From assembly GCF_003194085.1 (NCBI RefSeq), contig NZ_CP023994.1, positions 1-64,000 on the forward strand: a stretch of 64,000 nucleotides of DNA, read 5' to 3'. The DNA comes from Aurantimicrobium photophilum. Lineage in GTDB: Bacteria; Actinomycetota; Actinomycetes; Actinomycetales; Microbacteriaceae. Each line of letters starts with the position of its first letter. Positions within the stretch are counted from its first letter, which is position 1. The notes below the pieces were generated by a model. The model saw only the letters and a program-made list of their open reading frames with translations, made no database searches and was not told the origin of the DNA. A program made the position numbers and the translations under genes. Below, one piece after another: positions 8,886-18,114 of the stretch.

Positions 8886-8922
8886 AGAACAATCGTAGTT
8901 GGGATTAATCGGGCTTAACTGC

Positions 8923-8955
8923 CGAAGGCCGCCCGAGATACTCAGGCGGCCTTCG
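8923..8955 (-). terminator. Strong hairpin downstream of trxA
   Basis: A perfect 11-bp stem (CGAAGGCCGCC with its complement GGCGGCCTTCG) closes an 11-base loop just past the trxA stop. There is no clear U-tract on either side, so it may be a U-less actinobacterial terminator or an RNA-stabilising hairpin between trxA and the aminotransferase. Confidence 0.6.
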
Positions 8956-8966
8956 AAAAGAGTGAT

Positions 8967-9293
8967 TTAGCCGATGTAGTCAGCGAGATCGTGCTCGAGT
9001 GCTGGCTTGGGCTTGGCACCGATGATGGTCTTGGTGACCTCACCGTTGACGAAGACCTTCATCGCAGGAATCGAGGTGATCTGGTAAGCCATGGCGGTCT
9101 GAGGGTTCTCATCCACGTTGAGCTTGACGATCTCGATCTTGTCGCCGTGCTCGGCACGAATCTGGTCGAGGATGGGTCCAACGGCGCGGCAGGGGCCACA
9201 CCACTCAGCCCAGAAGTCAACGAGAACGGGCTTGCCGCTCTTGAGGACGTCTGCGTCGAAGCTTGCGTCAGTAACTGCGGGTGCTGCAGACAT
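8967..9293 (-). CDS. trxA: Thioredoxin
   Basis: A 108-residue cytosolic thioredoxin with the redox motif WCGPC at 31-35, the conserved cis-Pro region SIPAMKVF near 74-81 and no signal peptide. It reduces protein disulfides using electrons from the TrxB encoded 15 bases upstream. The pair forms an operon, and a strong hairpin lies directly downstream. Confidence 0.96.
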   Translation of the reverse strand: MSAAPAVTDASFDADVLKSGKPVLVDFWAEWCGPCRAVGPILDQIRAEHGDKIEIVKLNVDENPQTAMAYQITSIPAMKVFVNGEVTKTIIGAKPKPALEHDLADYIG

Positions 9294-9308
9294 GATTTCT
9301 CCTTGGTA

Positions 9309-10262
9309 TTAGTTGTTTTCGGCCTGCGCGAGCAACTCGGCAGGAAGTGACTGGAGGTAGTGCTCTGCATCGAGTGCAGCAACAGTGCCACTCGCCGCGG
9401 CGGTAACAGCCTGGCGGTAGGTGGGGTCAACCACGTCACCGGCAGCAAAGACACCGGTGAGGTTTGTCTTGGAGGTGCGACCCTCCACAGCAACAGTTCC
9501 CTCTGGTGCGAGGTCTAACTGGCCATGAATGAGCTGAGTACGAGGGTCATTACCGATGGCAATGAACAATCCCTGCAGTTCAACCTCACTGAGATCACCG
9601 GTGACGGTGTTCTTGATGGTCACACCGGTGAGAGCCTCGGCACCATTGAGCGACTCAATGGTGGAGTTCCACAGGAATTCGATCTTGGGGTTCGCCAGAG
9701 CGCGGTCCTGCATGATCTTCGATGCACGCAGGGTCTCTGAGCGGTGAATGACATAGACCTTGTCCGCAAAACGGGTGAGGAAGTTTGCTTCTTCCATGGC
9801 GGAGTCGCCACCGCCGACAATGGCCACCGTCTTCTGGCGGAAGAAGAAGCCATCGCACGTTGCACACCAGGAAACACCGTGACCGGAAAGACGGTCTTCG
9901 TCAGGAAGGCCGAGCTTGCGGTTGGCAGAACCGGTAGCAAAAATCACGCTGAGGGCTTCGAAAGTCTGGCCACCACCGGTGGTCACGCGCTTGATTTCAC
10001 CAGCAAGTTCAACACTGACCACGTCATCCATCAGGATTTCAGCACCAAACTTCTCAGCCTGCTCCTGCATCTTCATCATGAGTTCAGGACCCATGATTCC
10101 CTCGGGGAAGCCAGGGAAGTTTTCAACTTCAGTGGTGTTCATAAGCTCGCCACCGGCTTCAACAGAAGAAGCGATGACGAGGGGCTTGAAGTTTGCGCGA
10201 GCAGCATAGATCGCAGCGGTGTAGCCAGCTGGACCCGAACCAATGATGATGACTTGACGCAC
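9309..10262 (-). CDS. trxB: Thioredoxin-disulfide reductase
   Basis: A 317-residue low-molecular-weight flavoenzyme that passes NADPH electrons to thioredoxin. The FAD-binding GSGPAGYTAAIYAAR is at about 8-22, the redox pair CATC at 133-136, the NADPH-binding GGGDSAMEEA follows at about 153-162, and the C-terminal FAD motif is GVFAAGDVVDP. The GTG at 10262 (VRQVIIIG) is chosen because it is preceded by TTGGAG and matches the family N-terminus; the open frame extends upstream without homology. It is in an operon with trxA. Confidence 0.95.
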   Translation of the reverse strand: MRQVIIIGSGPAGYTAAIYAARANFKPLVIASSVEAGGELMNTTEVENFPGFPEGIMGPELMMKMQEQAEKFGAEILMDDVVSVELAGEIKRVTTGGGQTFEALSVIFATGSANRKLGLPDEDRLSGHGVSWCATCDGFFFRQKTVAIVGGGDSAMEEANFLTRFADKVYVIHRSETLRASKIMQDRALANPKIEFLWNSTIESLNGAEALTGVTIKNTVTGDLSEVELQGLFIAIGNDPRTQLIHGQLDLAPEGTVAVEGRTSKTNLTGVFAAGDVVDPTYRQAVTAAASGTVAALDAEHYLQSLPAELLAQAENN

Positions 10263-10399
10263 AAAAACTCCAAGAAAAGAAAAGGTGTGCCCGAACGTGC
10301 AGGCACAGATGTAAACCCAGTCTACTGGCCGGTTATTCCCGAAAGTTGGAGATATGTCGGGTGCCGTGAGTGAATACTCAGTGAATATTCCGGTAAAGC

Positions 10400-12382
10400 T
10401 TAGGAAGCTTCTGGGGAGCCAGTCTTTCGACGGCGCAGGGTGCGAATAACACCTGCGGTTAGCAGGCCAACAAAGGCAAGTGCTACCGCACCTAAGCCCC
10501 AGGTTTCCCAATCTGCACGCACGTTGATGGGGATGGAGACGGGTTCACCGATGGCTACGCCATCCACTGATTGCAAGCTCACGGTCAGGACAGAACTGCC
10601 GTTGCTGACCTGTGCTTGAACAGGAATTTGTGCTTTGGCCTGGGATTCTGGCTGGATGGTGACTTTTTCAGAGCCTTTGACAATCAACCGGGCATTGTTG
10701 GGATCAGCATTGACCACAACCGTGACGGGCTGAAGCAAACCGTTGTAAACAGAGAGAGGAATGTTTGCCTGACCGCCCACCATGTTGATGGTGCTGCTGG
10801 TCACAACAGAAACTGACTTCAATACTTTCTCAGATGAGCGCAAGCTCTCGCCCACAGCAGTGGACCAGTCAGAATTTCCCAACCAGCCCACAGACAACAC
10901 GGCAGCGAGTTCGCGGGTGGCGGGGTTGGTAATCAGCGAGGGATCTTCGGCAATGGTCGAAAACGCGGAAACCGCAGCATTTCGGGCCAACAAGTTGCTG
11001 ACAACCGAGATTCGATGAGAAGACTCGGGGGAATCAACAATCTCCAGGGCAGAGCTTGCTGAGGCGAGGCCAGATGACATCGTGCCAGTGCTCACCCATT
11101 CCTGAGCTAGCAGAGTGTCCAGAGTGAGTCCAAGTTTGGTCAATCCGGTAATGCTGAATGTTTCACGTGGAAGAGCAGCGAAGGAGCGGCCGCCCTGGCT
11201 TTCATCAACGGATGACACCGCCAAGTAGGAGGCAGCACGGGAAACATCGTTGTGGTTCAGCGCTGAGCTCAAACCGCTGAGGGTGACCACACTGGGCAGA
11301 CCACCGGCAACACCAGCAGACATGTCGTTTCCGTTGACATTTGTCGAAGACAGAATCGCAGTAGTCAGCCCGCTTGTGGAGAAAATTCCCAGATCAGAAC
11401 CAATTACTGAGGACGCAACAGGCCATGCCACGTCATTCAAAGTGGGGGTGAACACAGCCGCAGTGGGCAGGGGAGCTGCCGTGGGGCTAGGGGTTGCCGA
11501 CGGAACCGCTTCCACGACAGGGACGATGACGTCCGTGGTGGAAGGGGAAATCAGCGCCGATGCGCCTGATTGTGCCTGTGCTGAAATATCTGCATCGGCG
11601 TAGGCCAGCAGGAAGCTTTCATTGGGCAACGAAGTCAGCACACCGAGCCACGACAACACGGACTCGGGTGCTTTGTCACCCAGAGCCTCGATCGAGGCGA
11701 GGATGCGGGGGTCAACAGCCAAGACAACCGGGCGACCTCGAGCAACATCGAGTTGTCTAGTCAAGATTCCGCTGGGGCCGGTGAGCTCGGTCAATTCCTC
11801 TGCGGTGAGCAAACCAGAGGTGCTGGGTGGGGGCACGATGGGCAAAATCCCTGTAAACGCGGTCTTTTCGGGAGTTACCGCCGTTGTCCAGACAAACGAG
11901 GAACGAGCAGAACCCACGCTGTCGCCACCGACCTGGTAATCCACGGCCAGACCTCGAACACCCCAGATTCCTCCGAAACGACCGGAAGAAAGAGGTAATT
12001 CGATGACGACGTCAGCGCTTTTGCCGGCGGCAATCTCGGGGACATCAGCTGTGGCGAGGTAGCGACCGGGCTGTGCGTCATTGTCTTCGGCTGCAAACCA
12101 GGCATCAAGATCAGCAACGGTGGACAGCGCTGCCGAAGGTGCGGTGAAGATGGCTTCACCTGCGGTCAGTGTCCCGGAACCCGAGTTGGTTACATTTACG
12201 GTGACGGTGAGGTTTTGGCCAGGGGATGCGCTCACCGTTGCGGGGGTAAGAACAACGCTGACAGATTCGTCAGCGTGTGCCTGAGGAAGATTCGAGGAAG
12301 CCAGTCCAGCAACGAGAAGGAGCAGGGCGACGAAGGCTGCTGAAAACGACATCGTGACGCGTCGAATCAGCAGGGAAGGCAT
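10400..12382 (-). CDS. DUF6049 family secreted, membrane-anchored protein
   Basis: A protein of about 660 residues typical of the actinobacterial DUF6049 family. An N-terminal signal sequence (MPSLLIRR then a hydrophobic run ending QAHADES) is followed by an immunoglobulin-like domain (VVLTPATVSASPGQNLTVTVNV), a large Ser/Thr/Ala/Pro-rich extracellular part, and a C-terminal transmembrane helix with an RRRK stop-transfer tail. The function is unknown. The neighbourhood (beside cca and near trxBA) is conserved in Actinobacteria, where the peptidoglycan flippase gene murJ usually sits next to it; here it does not. The start at 12382 is chosen for the signal peptide. Confidence 0.85.
   Translation of the reverse strand: MPSLLIRRVTMSFSAAFVALLLLVAGLASSNLPQAHADESVSVVLTPATVSASPGQNLTVTVNVTNSGSGTLTAGEAIFTAPSAALSTVADLDAWFAAEDNDAQPGRYLATADVPEIAAGKSADVVIELPLSSGRFGGIWGVRGLAVDYQVGGDSVGSARSSFVWTTAVTPEKTAFTGILPIVPPPSTSGLLTAEELTELTGPSGILTRQLDVARGRPVVLAVDPRILASIEALGDKAPESVLSWLGVLTSLPNESFLLAYADADISAQAQSGASALISPSTTDVIVPVVEAVPSATPSPTAAPLPTAAVFTPTLNDVAWPVASSVIGSDLGIFSTSGLTTAILSSTNVNGNDMSAGVAGGLPSVVTLSGLSSALNHNDVSRAASYLAVSSVDESQGGRSFAALPRETFSITGLTKLGLTLDTLLAQEWVSTGTMSSGLASASSALEIVDSPESSHRISVVSNLLARNAAVSAFSTIAEDPSLITNPATRELAAVLSVGWLGNSDWSTAVGESLRSSEKVLKSVSVVTSSTINMVGGQANIPLSVYNGLLQPVTVVVNADPNNARLIVKGSEKVTIQPESQAKAQIPVQAQVSNGSSVLTVSLQSVDGVAIGEPVSIPINVRADWETWGLGAVALAFVGLLTAGVIRTLRRRKTGSPEAS
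11159..11174. promoter_or_regulatory. parS-like site inside the DUF6049 gene
   Basis: TGTTTCACGTGGAAGA matches parS at 14 of 16 positions and lies about 6.5 kb from the parA site, within the coding sequence. It could be a secondary ParB loading site. Confidence 0.5.
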
Positions 12383-12443
12383 CCTGCCATTGTAGGCGTC
12401 GCAACTGAATAACTCCCTGACGCTCCCCGTAGAATGGCGGGAA

Positions 12444-13868
12444 ATGCACAGTGCAGCCTCCGCCATCGAATCACTTACTCAGTTGAGTAAGTCGCCCAGC
12501 GTTTCACGCTTGGCGGCAGCATTTGCCGATGCCGGATACGAACTTGCCCTCGTGGGCGGTCCAGTCCGTGATGCGTTCTTGGGCCACGAGGTGCATGACC
12601 TGGACTTCACCACGAATGCGCTGCCTGATGACATCATCCGTGTGGTGGAACCCATTGCAGAAGCGCACTGGGACATCGGTCGCGACTTTGGCACCATCGG
12701 TGCTCAAATTGCGGGCGAGAAGGTCGAAATCACGACCTACCGTGCCGATCAATATGACGGCAAGACGCGCAAGCCTGTTGTCGCCTTCGGCGACAGCCTC
12801 GAAGAAGATCTCACCAGGCGCGACTTCCGCGTCAACGCGATGGCCGTTCGGCTACCTGAATTAGTTCTGGTCGACCCCTCTGGTGGTGTCGAAGACTTGA
12901 TGGCGGGAATTCTTCGCGCACCCAAGTCGGCAGAGGTCTCTTTCACCGAAGACCCTCTGCGCATGATGCGTGCAGCCAGGTTCTCTTCTCAACTGGGATT
13001 CCAGTTGGACGAGGAAACCGAGTGGGCGATGACCGAGTTCGCGAGCTCTATTGAGAACATCTCAGCAGAGCGGGTGAACGAAGAGCTGTGCAAACTCCTA
13101 CTCACCGACAAGCCACGTGCCGGTATTGAACTGCTCGTGCGCACCGGAATCGCCAGTTACGTCTTGCCCGAAATTCCTGCCCTGCGCCTGGAAGTAGACG
13201 AACACCACCACCACAAAGATGTCTATGAACACAGCTTGACGGTGCTGGAACAAGCCATTGATCTCGAGAAGGAACGCCACCCTGGCGAACCCGCCGATCT
13301 CACGCTTCGCTTGGCTGCTCTCCTGCACGATATTGGCAAGCCCGCCACACGTCAGCTGGAATCTGGTGGGGCAGTGAGCTTCCATCACCACGACTTGGTG
13401 GGCGCAAAGCTGTCGGTCAAGCGCATGAAAGCACTGCGCTTTGATAAGGAAACCACGCAGAACGTGGCACGCCTGATCGAACTCCACCTGCGCTTCTTTG
13501 GCTACTCCGATGCGGCGTGGAGTGATTCGGCTGTGCGCCGCTATGCCCGCGATGCCGGAGATCTGCTCGAACGACTGCATATCTTGACCCGCGCCGATGT
13601 CACCACCCGCAACAAGCGCAAGGCAGATCGCCTGTCCTTTGCCTATGACGACCTCGAGAACCGCATTAAGGAACTCTCCGAGGCTGAAGAGATGGCGGCA
13701 GTGCGCCCCGATCTCAACGGTGAAGAAATCATGGCCATCTTGGGCATCCCTGCCGGGCGTGAGGTCGGCGAGGCGTATAACTACTTGCTTAACGTTCGCT
13801 TGGACGAGGGGCCCATTGGGGCCGACCTCGCCCGCGAACGCCTGCTCGCCTGGTGGGCAAACCGCTAG
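12444..13868 (+). CDS. cca: CCA tRNA nucleotidyltransferase
   Basis: A 474-residue class II tRNA nucleotidyltransferase that adds or repairs the 3'-CCA end of tRNA. The head domain has LVGGPVRDAFLG (37-47) and the metal-binding DLD at 52-54. An RRDFRVNAM block follows at about 127-135. A C-terminal HD domain (HHHKDVYEHS, LLHDIGKPA) is present, as is usual for actinobacterial enzymes. It is divergent from the DUF6049 gene with a gap of about 60 bases that must contain both promoters. Confidence 0.95.
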   Translation: MHSAASAIESLTQLSKSPSVSRLAAAFADAGYELALVGGPVRDAFLGHEVHDLDFTTNALPDDIIRVVEPIAEAHWDIGRDFGTIGAQIAGEKVEITTYRADQYDGKTRKPVVAFGDSLEEDLTRRDFRVNAMAVRLPELVLVDPSGGVEDLMAGILRAPKSAEVSFTEDPLRMMRAARFSSQLGFQLDEETEWAMTEFASSIENISAERVNEELCKLLLTDKPRAGIELLVRTGIASYVLPEIPALRLEVDEHHHHKDVYEHSLTVLEQAIDLEKERHPGEPADLTLRLAALLHDIGKPATRQLESGGAVSFHHHDLVGAKLSVKRMKALRFDKETTQNVARLIELHLRFFGYSDAAWSDSAVRRYARDAGDLLERLHILTRADVTTRNKRKADRLSFAYDDLENRIKELSEAEEMAAVRPDLNGEEIMAILGIPAGREVGEAYNYLLNVRLDEGPIGADLARERLLAWWANR

Positions 13869-14036
13869 TTCACGCCGATGCCGGGCTTGCACGGATTGGA
13901 TTAACGGACCACCCCGGTCTAGACTGGGGAAGTTGTCTGTGCGCCGGAAATATCCGGCCTCCTCAGATGGCACATGCACAACCCTCCTGATACAGACCGT
14001 CTGTATCCGTTTTAGTCCGAAGGAGGTGGGTTAGTC

Positions 14037-14414
14037 ATGCATCAGTACGAGTTGATGGTCATCCTCGATCCAGAGATCGATGAGCGCACCGTAGCTCCCA
14101 GCCTTGACAAGTTCCTCAACGTCATTCGTAACGATGGTGGAACCATCGAGAACGTTGACATCTGGGGTAAGCGTCGTTTGGCTTACGAGATCAACAAGAA
14201 ATCCGAGGGCATCTACGCCGTCGTTAACTTCACGTCTAGCGCCGACGCAACTGTCGAGCTCGACCGCCAGCTGAAGCTTTCCGAAGCTGTCATGCGTACC
14301 AAGGTTCTGCGCGCAGAGGAAGCCATTGCTATGGTTGCCGCTGCTGCAAAGCTTGCTGACGAGAAGGCTGCCCGCAAGGCTGCTGCTCCCGCCAAGGCTT
14401 CGAAGGACGCGTAA
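14037..14414 (+). CDS. rpsF: 30S ribosomal protein S6
   Basis: A 125-residue S6 with the family opening [16 protein letters not shown] and central [23 protein letters not shown]. It has an Ala/Lys-rich C-terminal extension common in Actinobacteria. In the 30S platform it pairs with S18, encoded two genes downstream. A strong GAAGGAGGTG Shine-Dalgarno precedes the ATG. It is first in the rpsF-ssb-rpsR-rplI operon. Confidence 0.97.
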   Translation: MHQYELMVILDPEIDERTVAPSLDKFLNVIRNDGGTIENVDIWGKRRLAYEINKKSEGIYAVVNFTSSADATVELDRQLKLSEAVMRTKVLRAEEAIAMVAAAAKLADEKAARKAAAPAKASKDA

Positions 14415-14419
14415 GTAAC

Positions 14420-14899
14420 ATGGCCGGCGAAACAGTCATCACCGTTGTGGGAAACCTCACGAGTGACCCCGAACTGCGTTACACGCAGAACGGACTCGCA
14501 GTCGCCAACTTCACCATTGCCTCTACTCCGCGCAATTACGATCGCGCATCAAGCGAGTGGAAAGATGGCGAGGCTCTCTTCCTTCGTGCCAGCGTTTGGC
14601 GCGAGTTTGCCGAGCACGTCGCAGGCAGCCTGACTAAGGGCTCCCGCGTCATCGCAACCGGTCGACTCAAGCAGCGCTCGTATGAGACCAAGGAAGGCGA
14701 AAAGCGAACCACGATCGAACTCGAAGTAGATGAGATCGGTCCTTCGCTTCGCTACGCCACGGCAACTGTGAGCCGCGCGGCATCCTCGGGTCGCCCCGGA
14801 GTCCCTGCAGGCAACGACGAACCTTGGGGTTCGCCAACCGCTCCTGCAGCAGACCCTTGGAACACCCCCGGTATCCCCGCAGACGATACGCCGTTCTAA
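14420..14899 (+). CDS. ssb: Single-stranded DNA-binding protein
   Basis: A 159-residue SSB. The N-terminal OB fold (about 1-110) has [18 protein letters not shown] and [13 protein letters not shown] Gly/Pro-rich linker leads to the acidic tip DDTPF that recruits replication and repair partners. It binds ssDNA as a tetramer during replication. It is located 5 bases after rpsF. Confidence 0.96.
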   Translation: MAGETVITVVGNLTSDPELRYTQNGLAVANFTIASTPRNYDRASSEWKDGEALFLRASVWREFAEHVAGSLTKGSRVIATGRLKQRSYETKEGEKRTTIELEVDEIGPSLRYATATVSRAASSGRPGVPAGNDEPWGSPTAPAADPWNTPGIPADDTPF

Positions 14900-14963
14900 A
14901 CAATCCTCTTCAGGCTCAACGCTCGTTGATCCTTGATAAAAAATTTACGAAAGTTAGGTAATC

Positions 14964-15227
14964 ATGGCTGGAAAAGCTAGCGGCGGAGCCCGCAAGCCAC
15001 TCCGCGGTGGCAAGGGCGCTAAGGCTCTCGCACCTGCGAAGGCTATCCGCGTTGGTGTGATCGACTACAAGGACGTCGCCACTCTTCGCAAGTTCGTTTC
15101 TGAGCGTGGAAAGATCCGCGCTCGCCGTATCACCGGTGTTTCTGTCCAGGAGCAGCGCCTCATCGCCAAGGCAGTTAAGAACGCCCGCGAGATGGCTCTT
15201 CTTCCCTACGCAGGCGCTGGCCGCTAA
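14964..15227 (+). CDS. rpsR: 30S ribosomal protein S18
   Basis: An 87-residue basic protein with the S18 core [19 protein letters not shown] (about 33-51) and [29 protein letters not shown]. The Gly/Lys-rich N-terminus is typical of the family. It lacks a CxxC zinc motif, so it is the zinc-independent form. rplI follows after 11 bases. Confidence 0.96.
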   Translation: MAGKASGGARKPLRGGKGAKALAPAKAIRVGVIDYKDVATLRKFVSERGKIRARRITGVSVQEQRLIAKAVKNAREMALLPYAGAGR

Positions 15228-15238
15228 GGAGTTCGAAC

Positions 15239-15691
15239 ATGTCTAAGTTGATTCTTACGAATGAAGTCTCCGGCGTTGGTTCGGCAGGCGACGTTGTCGA
15301 GGTAAAGAACGGTTTTGCCCGTAACTACCTCATTCCTCAGGGCCTCGCAGTTGTCTGGTCTCGTGGTGGCGAAAAGCAGGTTGAGCAGATTCGTGCTGCT
15401 CGTACCGCTCGCGAACTCGCAACCCTTGAAGAGGCACAGGCGCTCAAGTCCAAGATCGAAGGCACCAAGGTAAAGCTTGCTGTCAAGGTTGGACGCGACG
15501 GCCGTCTCTTTGGTTCGGTCAAGACCGATCACATTGCTGCTGCAGTGGAGAGCGCCGGAGTTGGCGTTATCGACAAGCGCAAGATCGAGATCGCGAACCC
15601 CATCAAGTTCACTGGTGAGCACGAAGCAACCGTTCGTCTGCGTGACGACATCGTTGCAACCATCACCATCCAGGTTGTTGCTGCAAAGTAA
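15239..15691 (+). CDS. rplI: 50S ribosomal protein L9
   Basis: A 150-residue L9 with the N-terminal rRNA-binding domain ([30 protein letters not shown]), the long connecting helix (about 45-75, Glu/Ala/Lys rich) and the C-terminal domain. It stabilises the L1 stalk base and affects frameshifting. It is last in the operon, with a strong intrinsic terminator 20 bases downstream. Confidence 0.97.
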   Translation: MSKLILTNEVSGVGSAGDVVEVKNGFARNYLIPQGLAVVWSRGGEKQVEQIRAARTARELATLEEAQALKSKIEGTKVKLAVKVGRDGRLFGSVKTDHIAAAVESAGVGVIDKRKIEIANPIKFTGEHEATVRLRDDIVATITIQVVAAK

Positions 15692-15711
15692 TTCCCTGTA
15701 AAGAACCGCAG

Positions 15712-15745
15712 AGGGCGGAAAGCTTCGGCTTTCCGCCCTTTCTTT
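15712..15745 (+). terminator. Intrinsic terminator of the rpsF-ssb-rpsR-rplI operon
   Basis: A perfect 12-bp stem, AGGGCGGAAAGC and GCTTTCCGCCCT, closes on a TTCG tetraloop (15724-15727) and runs into TTCTTT. It is a textbook Rho-independent terminator. Confidence 0.93.
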
Positions 15746-16143
15746 ATGCCCAAACGAGGTCACCATTACTCCTAATGGGGGTACAGCGCAAGACCTTTAA
15801 GGGGCCATATTTATACACATAGAGGCTAATTTTCCCCAAGCTTAAACACATGCTTGAAGGAAATTAATGTTCACACCCGTTGATAACTAAAAACGCAGTT
15901 CAGAAGCAATAAATTAGGTAAATTTTTTCCTTTGTCCACAGCGTTACCCCCAGCTTATGAACAGTCTCACCGGCGTTTCTTGAGATTCATGCACAGAGTT
16001 ATCCACAGGTTCATTTGGTTGTGGTTGAAGGTGTTCCTACAGTTGGGATACAACTCTCAATAGGTCTGTCACAGACCATTGTCAGAGGAGCGGGTTACAG
16101 TTCAGATAACCCACCTGCACAGTCAAAGGAAGGACACGTGAGC
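15746..16143. promoter_or_regulatory. AT-rich dnaB leader with a cluster of DnaA boxes
   Basis: A stretch of nearly 400 bases with no convincing gene. It holds a perfect DnaA box TTATCCACA at 15999-16007, two 8/9 matches (TTATACACA at 15811-15819 and TTGTCCACA at 15932-15940) and a 7/9 match TTAAACACA at 15842-15850. All have the same orientation and are set in AT-rich sequence (about 15860-15935). An open frame from 16015 runs into dnaB, but homology begins only at 16138-16144. It could be a DnaA-controlled dnaB promoter or an origin-like element. Confidence 0.6.
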
Positions 16144-17511
16144 ATGTCGATTGCCCACCTCGGTTCTCCAGGAGACTCTCGCGAAAACTGGCAGGGCGAA
16201 CGGACTCCCCCGCACGATCTACTGGCGGAGCAAAGTGCTCTCGGCGGCATGCTGCTCAGCAAAGACGCTGTGGCAGACGTCGTCGAGATTCTTCGTGGCA
16301 ACGATTTCTACATCCCCAAGCACGAAGTCATCTTCGATGCTGTGATGTCGTTGTATTCACACGGTGAACCCACCGATGTGATCACCGTCACCGACGAGCT
16401 CACCAAGTCCGGTGAACTGGGCCGTGCTGGTGGTGCGGAATACCTGCACACTCTCACCGCACTCGTTCCCACTGCAGCAAATGCTGGTTATTACGCCAAC
16501 ATCGTCTCCGAGCGCGCACTATTGCGTCGTCTGGTTGAAGCCGGAACCCGCATCGTGCAGATGGGGTATGCCGGTGAAGGTGAAGCAGTTGACCTGGTCA
16601 ACACCGCTCAGGCAGAGATCTACCAGGTCACCGGTTCTGTCGAAACCGAAGACTATGTTCCGCTGACGGACGCGGTGGATACCGCAATCCTTGAGATTGA
16701 GGCTGCCAAGGGTCGCGACGGTCAAATGACCGGAGTTCCCACCGGCTTTGCTGACCTCGATGAGCTCACTAACGGCTTCCACCCTGGCCAACTCATCATC
16801 GTGGCAGCACGTCCTGCGCTGGGTAAGTCGACTCTGGCACTGGACTTCTGCCGTGCTGCATCGATCAAGAACAACCTCCCCGCCATCTTCTTCTCTCTCG
16901 AAATGGGTAAGTCGGAAATCGCGATGCGTCTGCTCTCGGCTGAAGCCTCCGTTCCTCTGCAGAACATGCGTAAGGGAACAGTAGATAACCGCGACTGGAC
17001 CACTATCGCCAGCACCCGTGGCCGTATCAACGATGCCCCCTTCTACATCGATGACAGCCCCAACATGACCCTGGTTGAAATTCGCGCAAAATGCCGTCGC
17101 CTCAAGCAGAAGGTCGGCCTGAAGATGGTCGTTATCGACTACTTGCAGCTGATGACCTCCGGCAAGAAGGTCGAAAGCCGTCAGCAAGAAGTTTCTGAGT
17201 TTTCTCGTGCACTCAAGCTCATGGCAAAGGAACTCCAAGTTCCCGTTATTGCGCTGTCACAGCTGAACCGTGGACCGGAACAGCGTGCAGATAAGAAGCC
17301 AGCCATCTCGGACCTGCGTGAATCGGGATCGCTCGAGCAGGACGCTGACATGGTAATTCTTCTGCACCGTGAAAGTGCATACGAAAAAGAGAACCCCCGC
17401 GCAGGTGAGGCAGACTTCATCGTGGCCAAGCACCGTAATGGTCCAACCGCGACAATTACGGTCGGATTCCAGGGTCACCTCTCTCGCTTCGCCGATATGC
17501 CCAAGGTTTAA
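16144..17511 (+). CDS. dnaB: Replicative DNA helicase DnaB
   Basis: A 455-residue hexameric replication-fork helicase. The N-terminal helical domain (24-130, PPHDLLAEQSALGGMLLS) is followed by the RecA-like core with Walker A ARPALGKST at 222-230, the VVIDYLQLM Walker B and the SQLNRGPEQR arginine-finger block. No intein is present. Start choice: ATG at 16144 gives the family N-terminus MSIAHLG; a GTG six bases upstream with AAGGA at 7 bases spacing is equally plausible. DnaA boxes lie upstream. Confidence 0.96.
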   Translation: MSIAHLGSPGDSRENWQGERTPPHDLLAEQSALGGMLLSKDAVADVVEILRGNDFYIPKHEVIFDAVMSLYSHGEPTDVITVTDELTKSGELGRAGGAEYLHTLTALVPTAANAGYYANIVSERALLRRLVEAGTRIVQMGYAGEGEAVDLVNTAQAEIYQVTGSVETEDYVPLTDAVDTAILEIEAAKGRDGQMTGVPTGFADLDELTNGFHPGQLIIVAARPALGKSTLALDFCRAASIKNNLPAIFFSLEMGKSEIAMRLLSAEASVPLQNMRKGTVDNRDWTTIASTRGRINDAPFYIDDSPNMTLVEIRAKCRRLKQKVGLKMVVIDYLQLMTSGKKVESRQQEVSEFSRALKLMAKELQVPVIALSQLNRGPEQRADKKPAISDLRESGSLEQDADMVILLHRESAYEKENPRAGEADFIVAKHRNGPTATITVGFQGHLSRFADMPKV

Positions 17512-17550
17512 CGGGAATTTCACTCTCTCGTTCGGCCTTAGACTTGAGCC

Positions 17551-18114
17551 GTGGCAATCGCTGACAGCTCTCTAACTCGTGTGGGTAACGCACTTATTTT
17601 GCGTTCCATCCCCGCGTTGGTAGCTGCTGTCGTGATCACCTTCTCGCGCAACCACGCTGCAGTTGTCGGCCTCACCGTATTTGTCGGGTTTGCCTTCCTG
17701 CTGGCGTCCACGCTCATCTTCACCGTCATGTCTGTCCCGCTTGAGGGGTTGAACCGAACTCTGGTTGGAATACAAGCGATAGCAACTGTCGTTGCTGCGG
17801 CTATCGCCTCTGCAACGCTCACCGGCGGCCTTCCTGCACTTCTGTTGGTGCTGAGTATCTGGGCTGGAATCACTGCAGCTCTCGAACTCTATGCGGGATA
17901 TCGAGAGAGCAACCGCACGGTTGCTAAAGAATGGCTCACTATCGGTGGGTTCACAGCAATCTTGGCCATTATTGAAGCAGTTGTTCCCATGAATGACGTC
18001 TATGCCGTGGGCATCTTTGGTGCATATGCAGCCATCGTGGGTGTTTACCAAGTCATTGCCGGCATTTCACTTCGTTCCGATGCACAATCCACAACCCGTA
18101 AGGTTTCCTCATGA
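17551..18114 (+). CDS. Conserved actinobacterial multi-pass membrane protein (DUF308-like)
   Basis: A 187-residue hydrophobic protein with a GTG start and about six predicted transmembrane helices, arranged as short alternating hydrophobic runs (from about 15 to 170) with few charged residues. The pattern resembles HdeD/DUF308 membrane proteins, but no diagnostic motif is seen and the function is unknown. It overlaps the next small membrane protein by 4 bases (ATGA), so the two are probably translated together. It is preceded by dnaB with a 39-base gap. Confidence 0.75.
   Translation: MAIADSSLTRVGNALILRSIPALVAAVVITFSRNHAAVVGLTVFVGFAFLLASTLIFTVMSVPLEGLNRTLVGIQAIATVVAAAIASATLTGGLPALLLVLSIWAGITAALELYAGYRESNRTVAKEWLTIGGFTAILAIIEAVVPMNDVYAVGIFGAYAAIVGVYQVIAGISLRSDAQSTTRKVSS

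Noticed and set aside
8923-8955. Riboswitch or T-box upstream of the aminotransferase gene
   Set aside because: The sequence is a simple perfect hairpin just after trxA with no conserved T-box or riboswitch elements.
13098-13979. 293-codon open frame on the minus strand opposite cca
   Set aside because: It lies wholly antisense to a well-supported cca gene and its translation has no recognisable domain; it is a shadow frame caused by codon bias.
16015-16137. Possible 41-residue N-terminal extension of DnaB
   Set aside because: The extension overlaps the DnaA-box region and has no similarity to DnaB N-termini; the GTG/ATG at 16138/16144 has a good Shine-Dalgarno and matches the family start.
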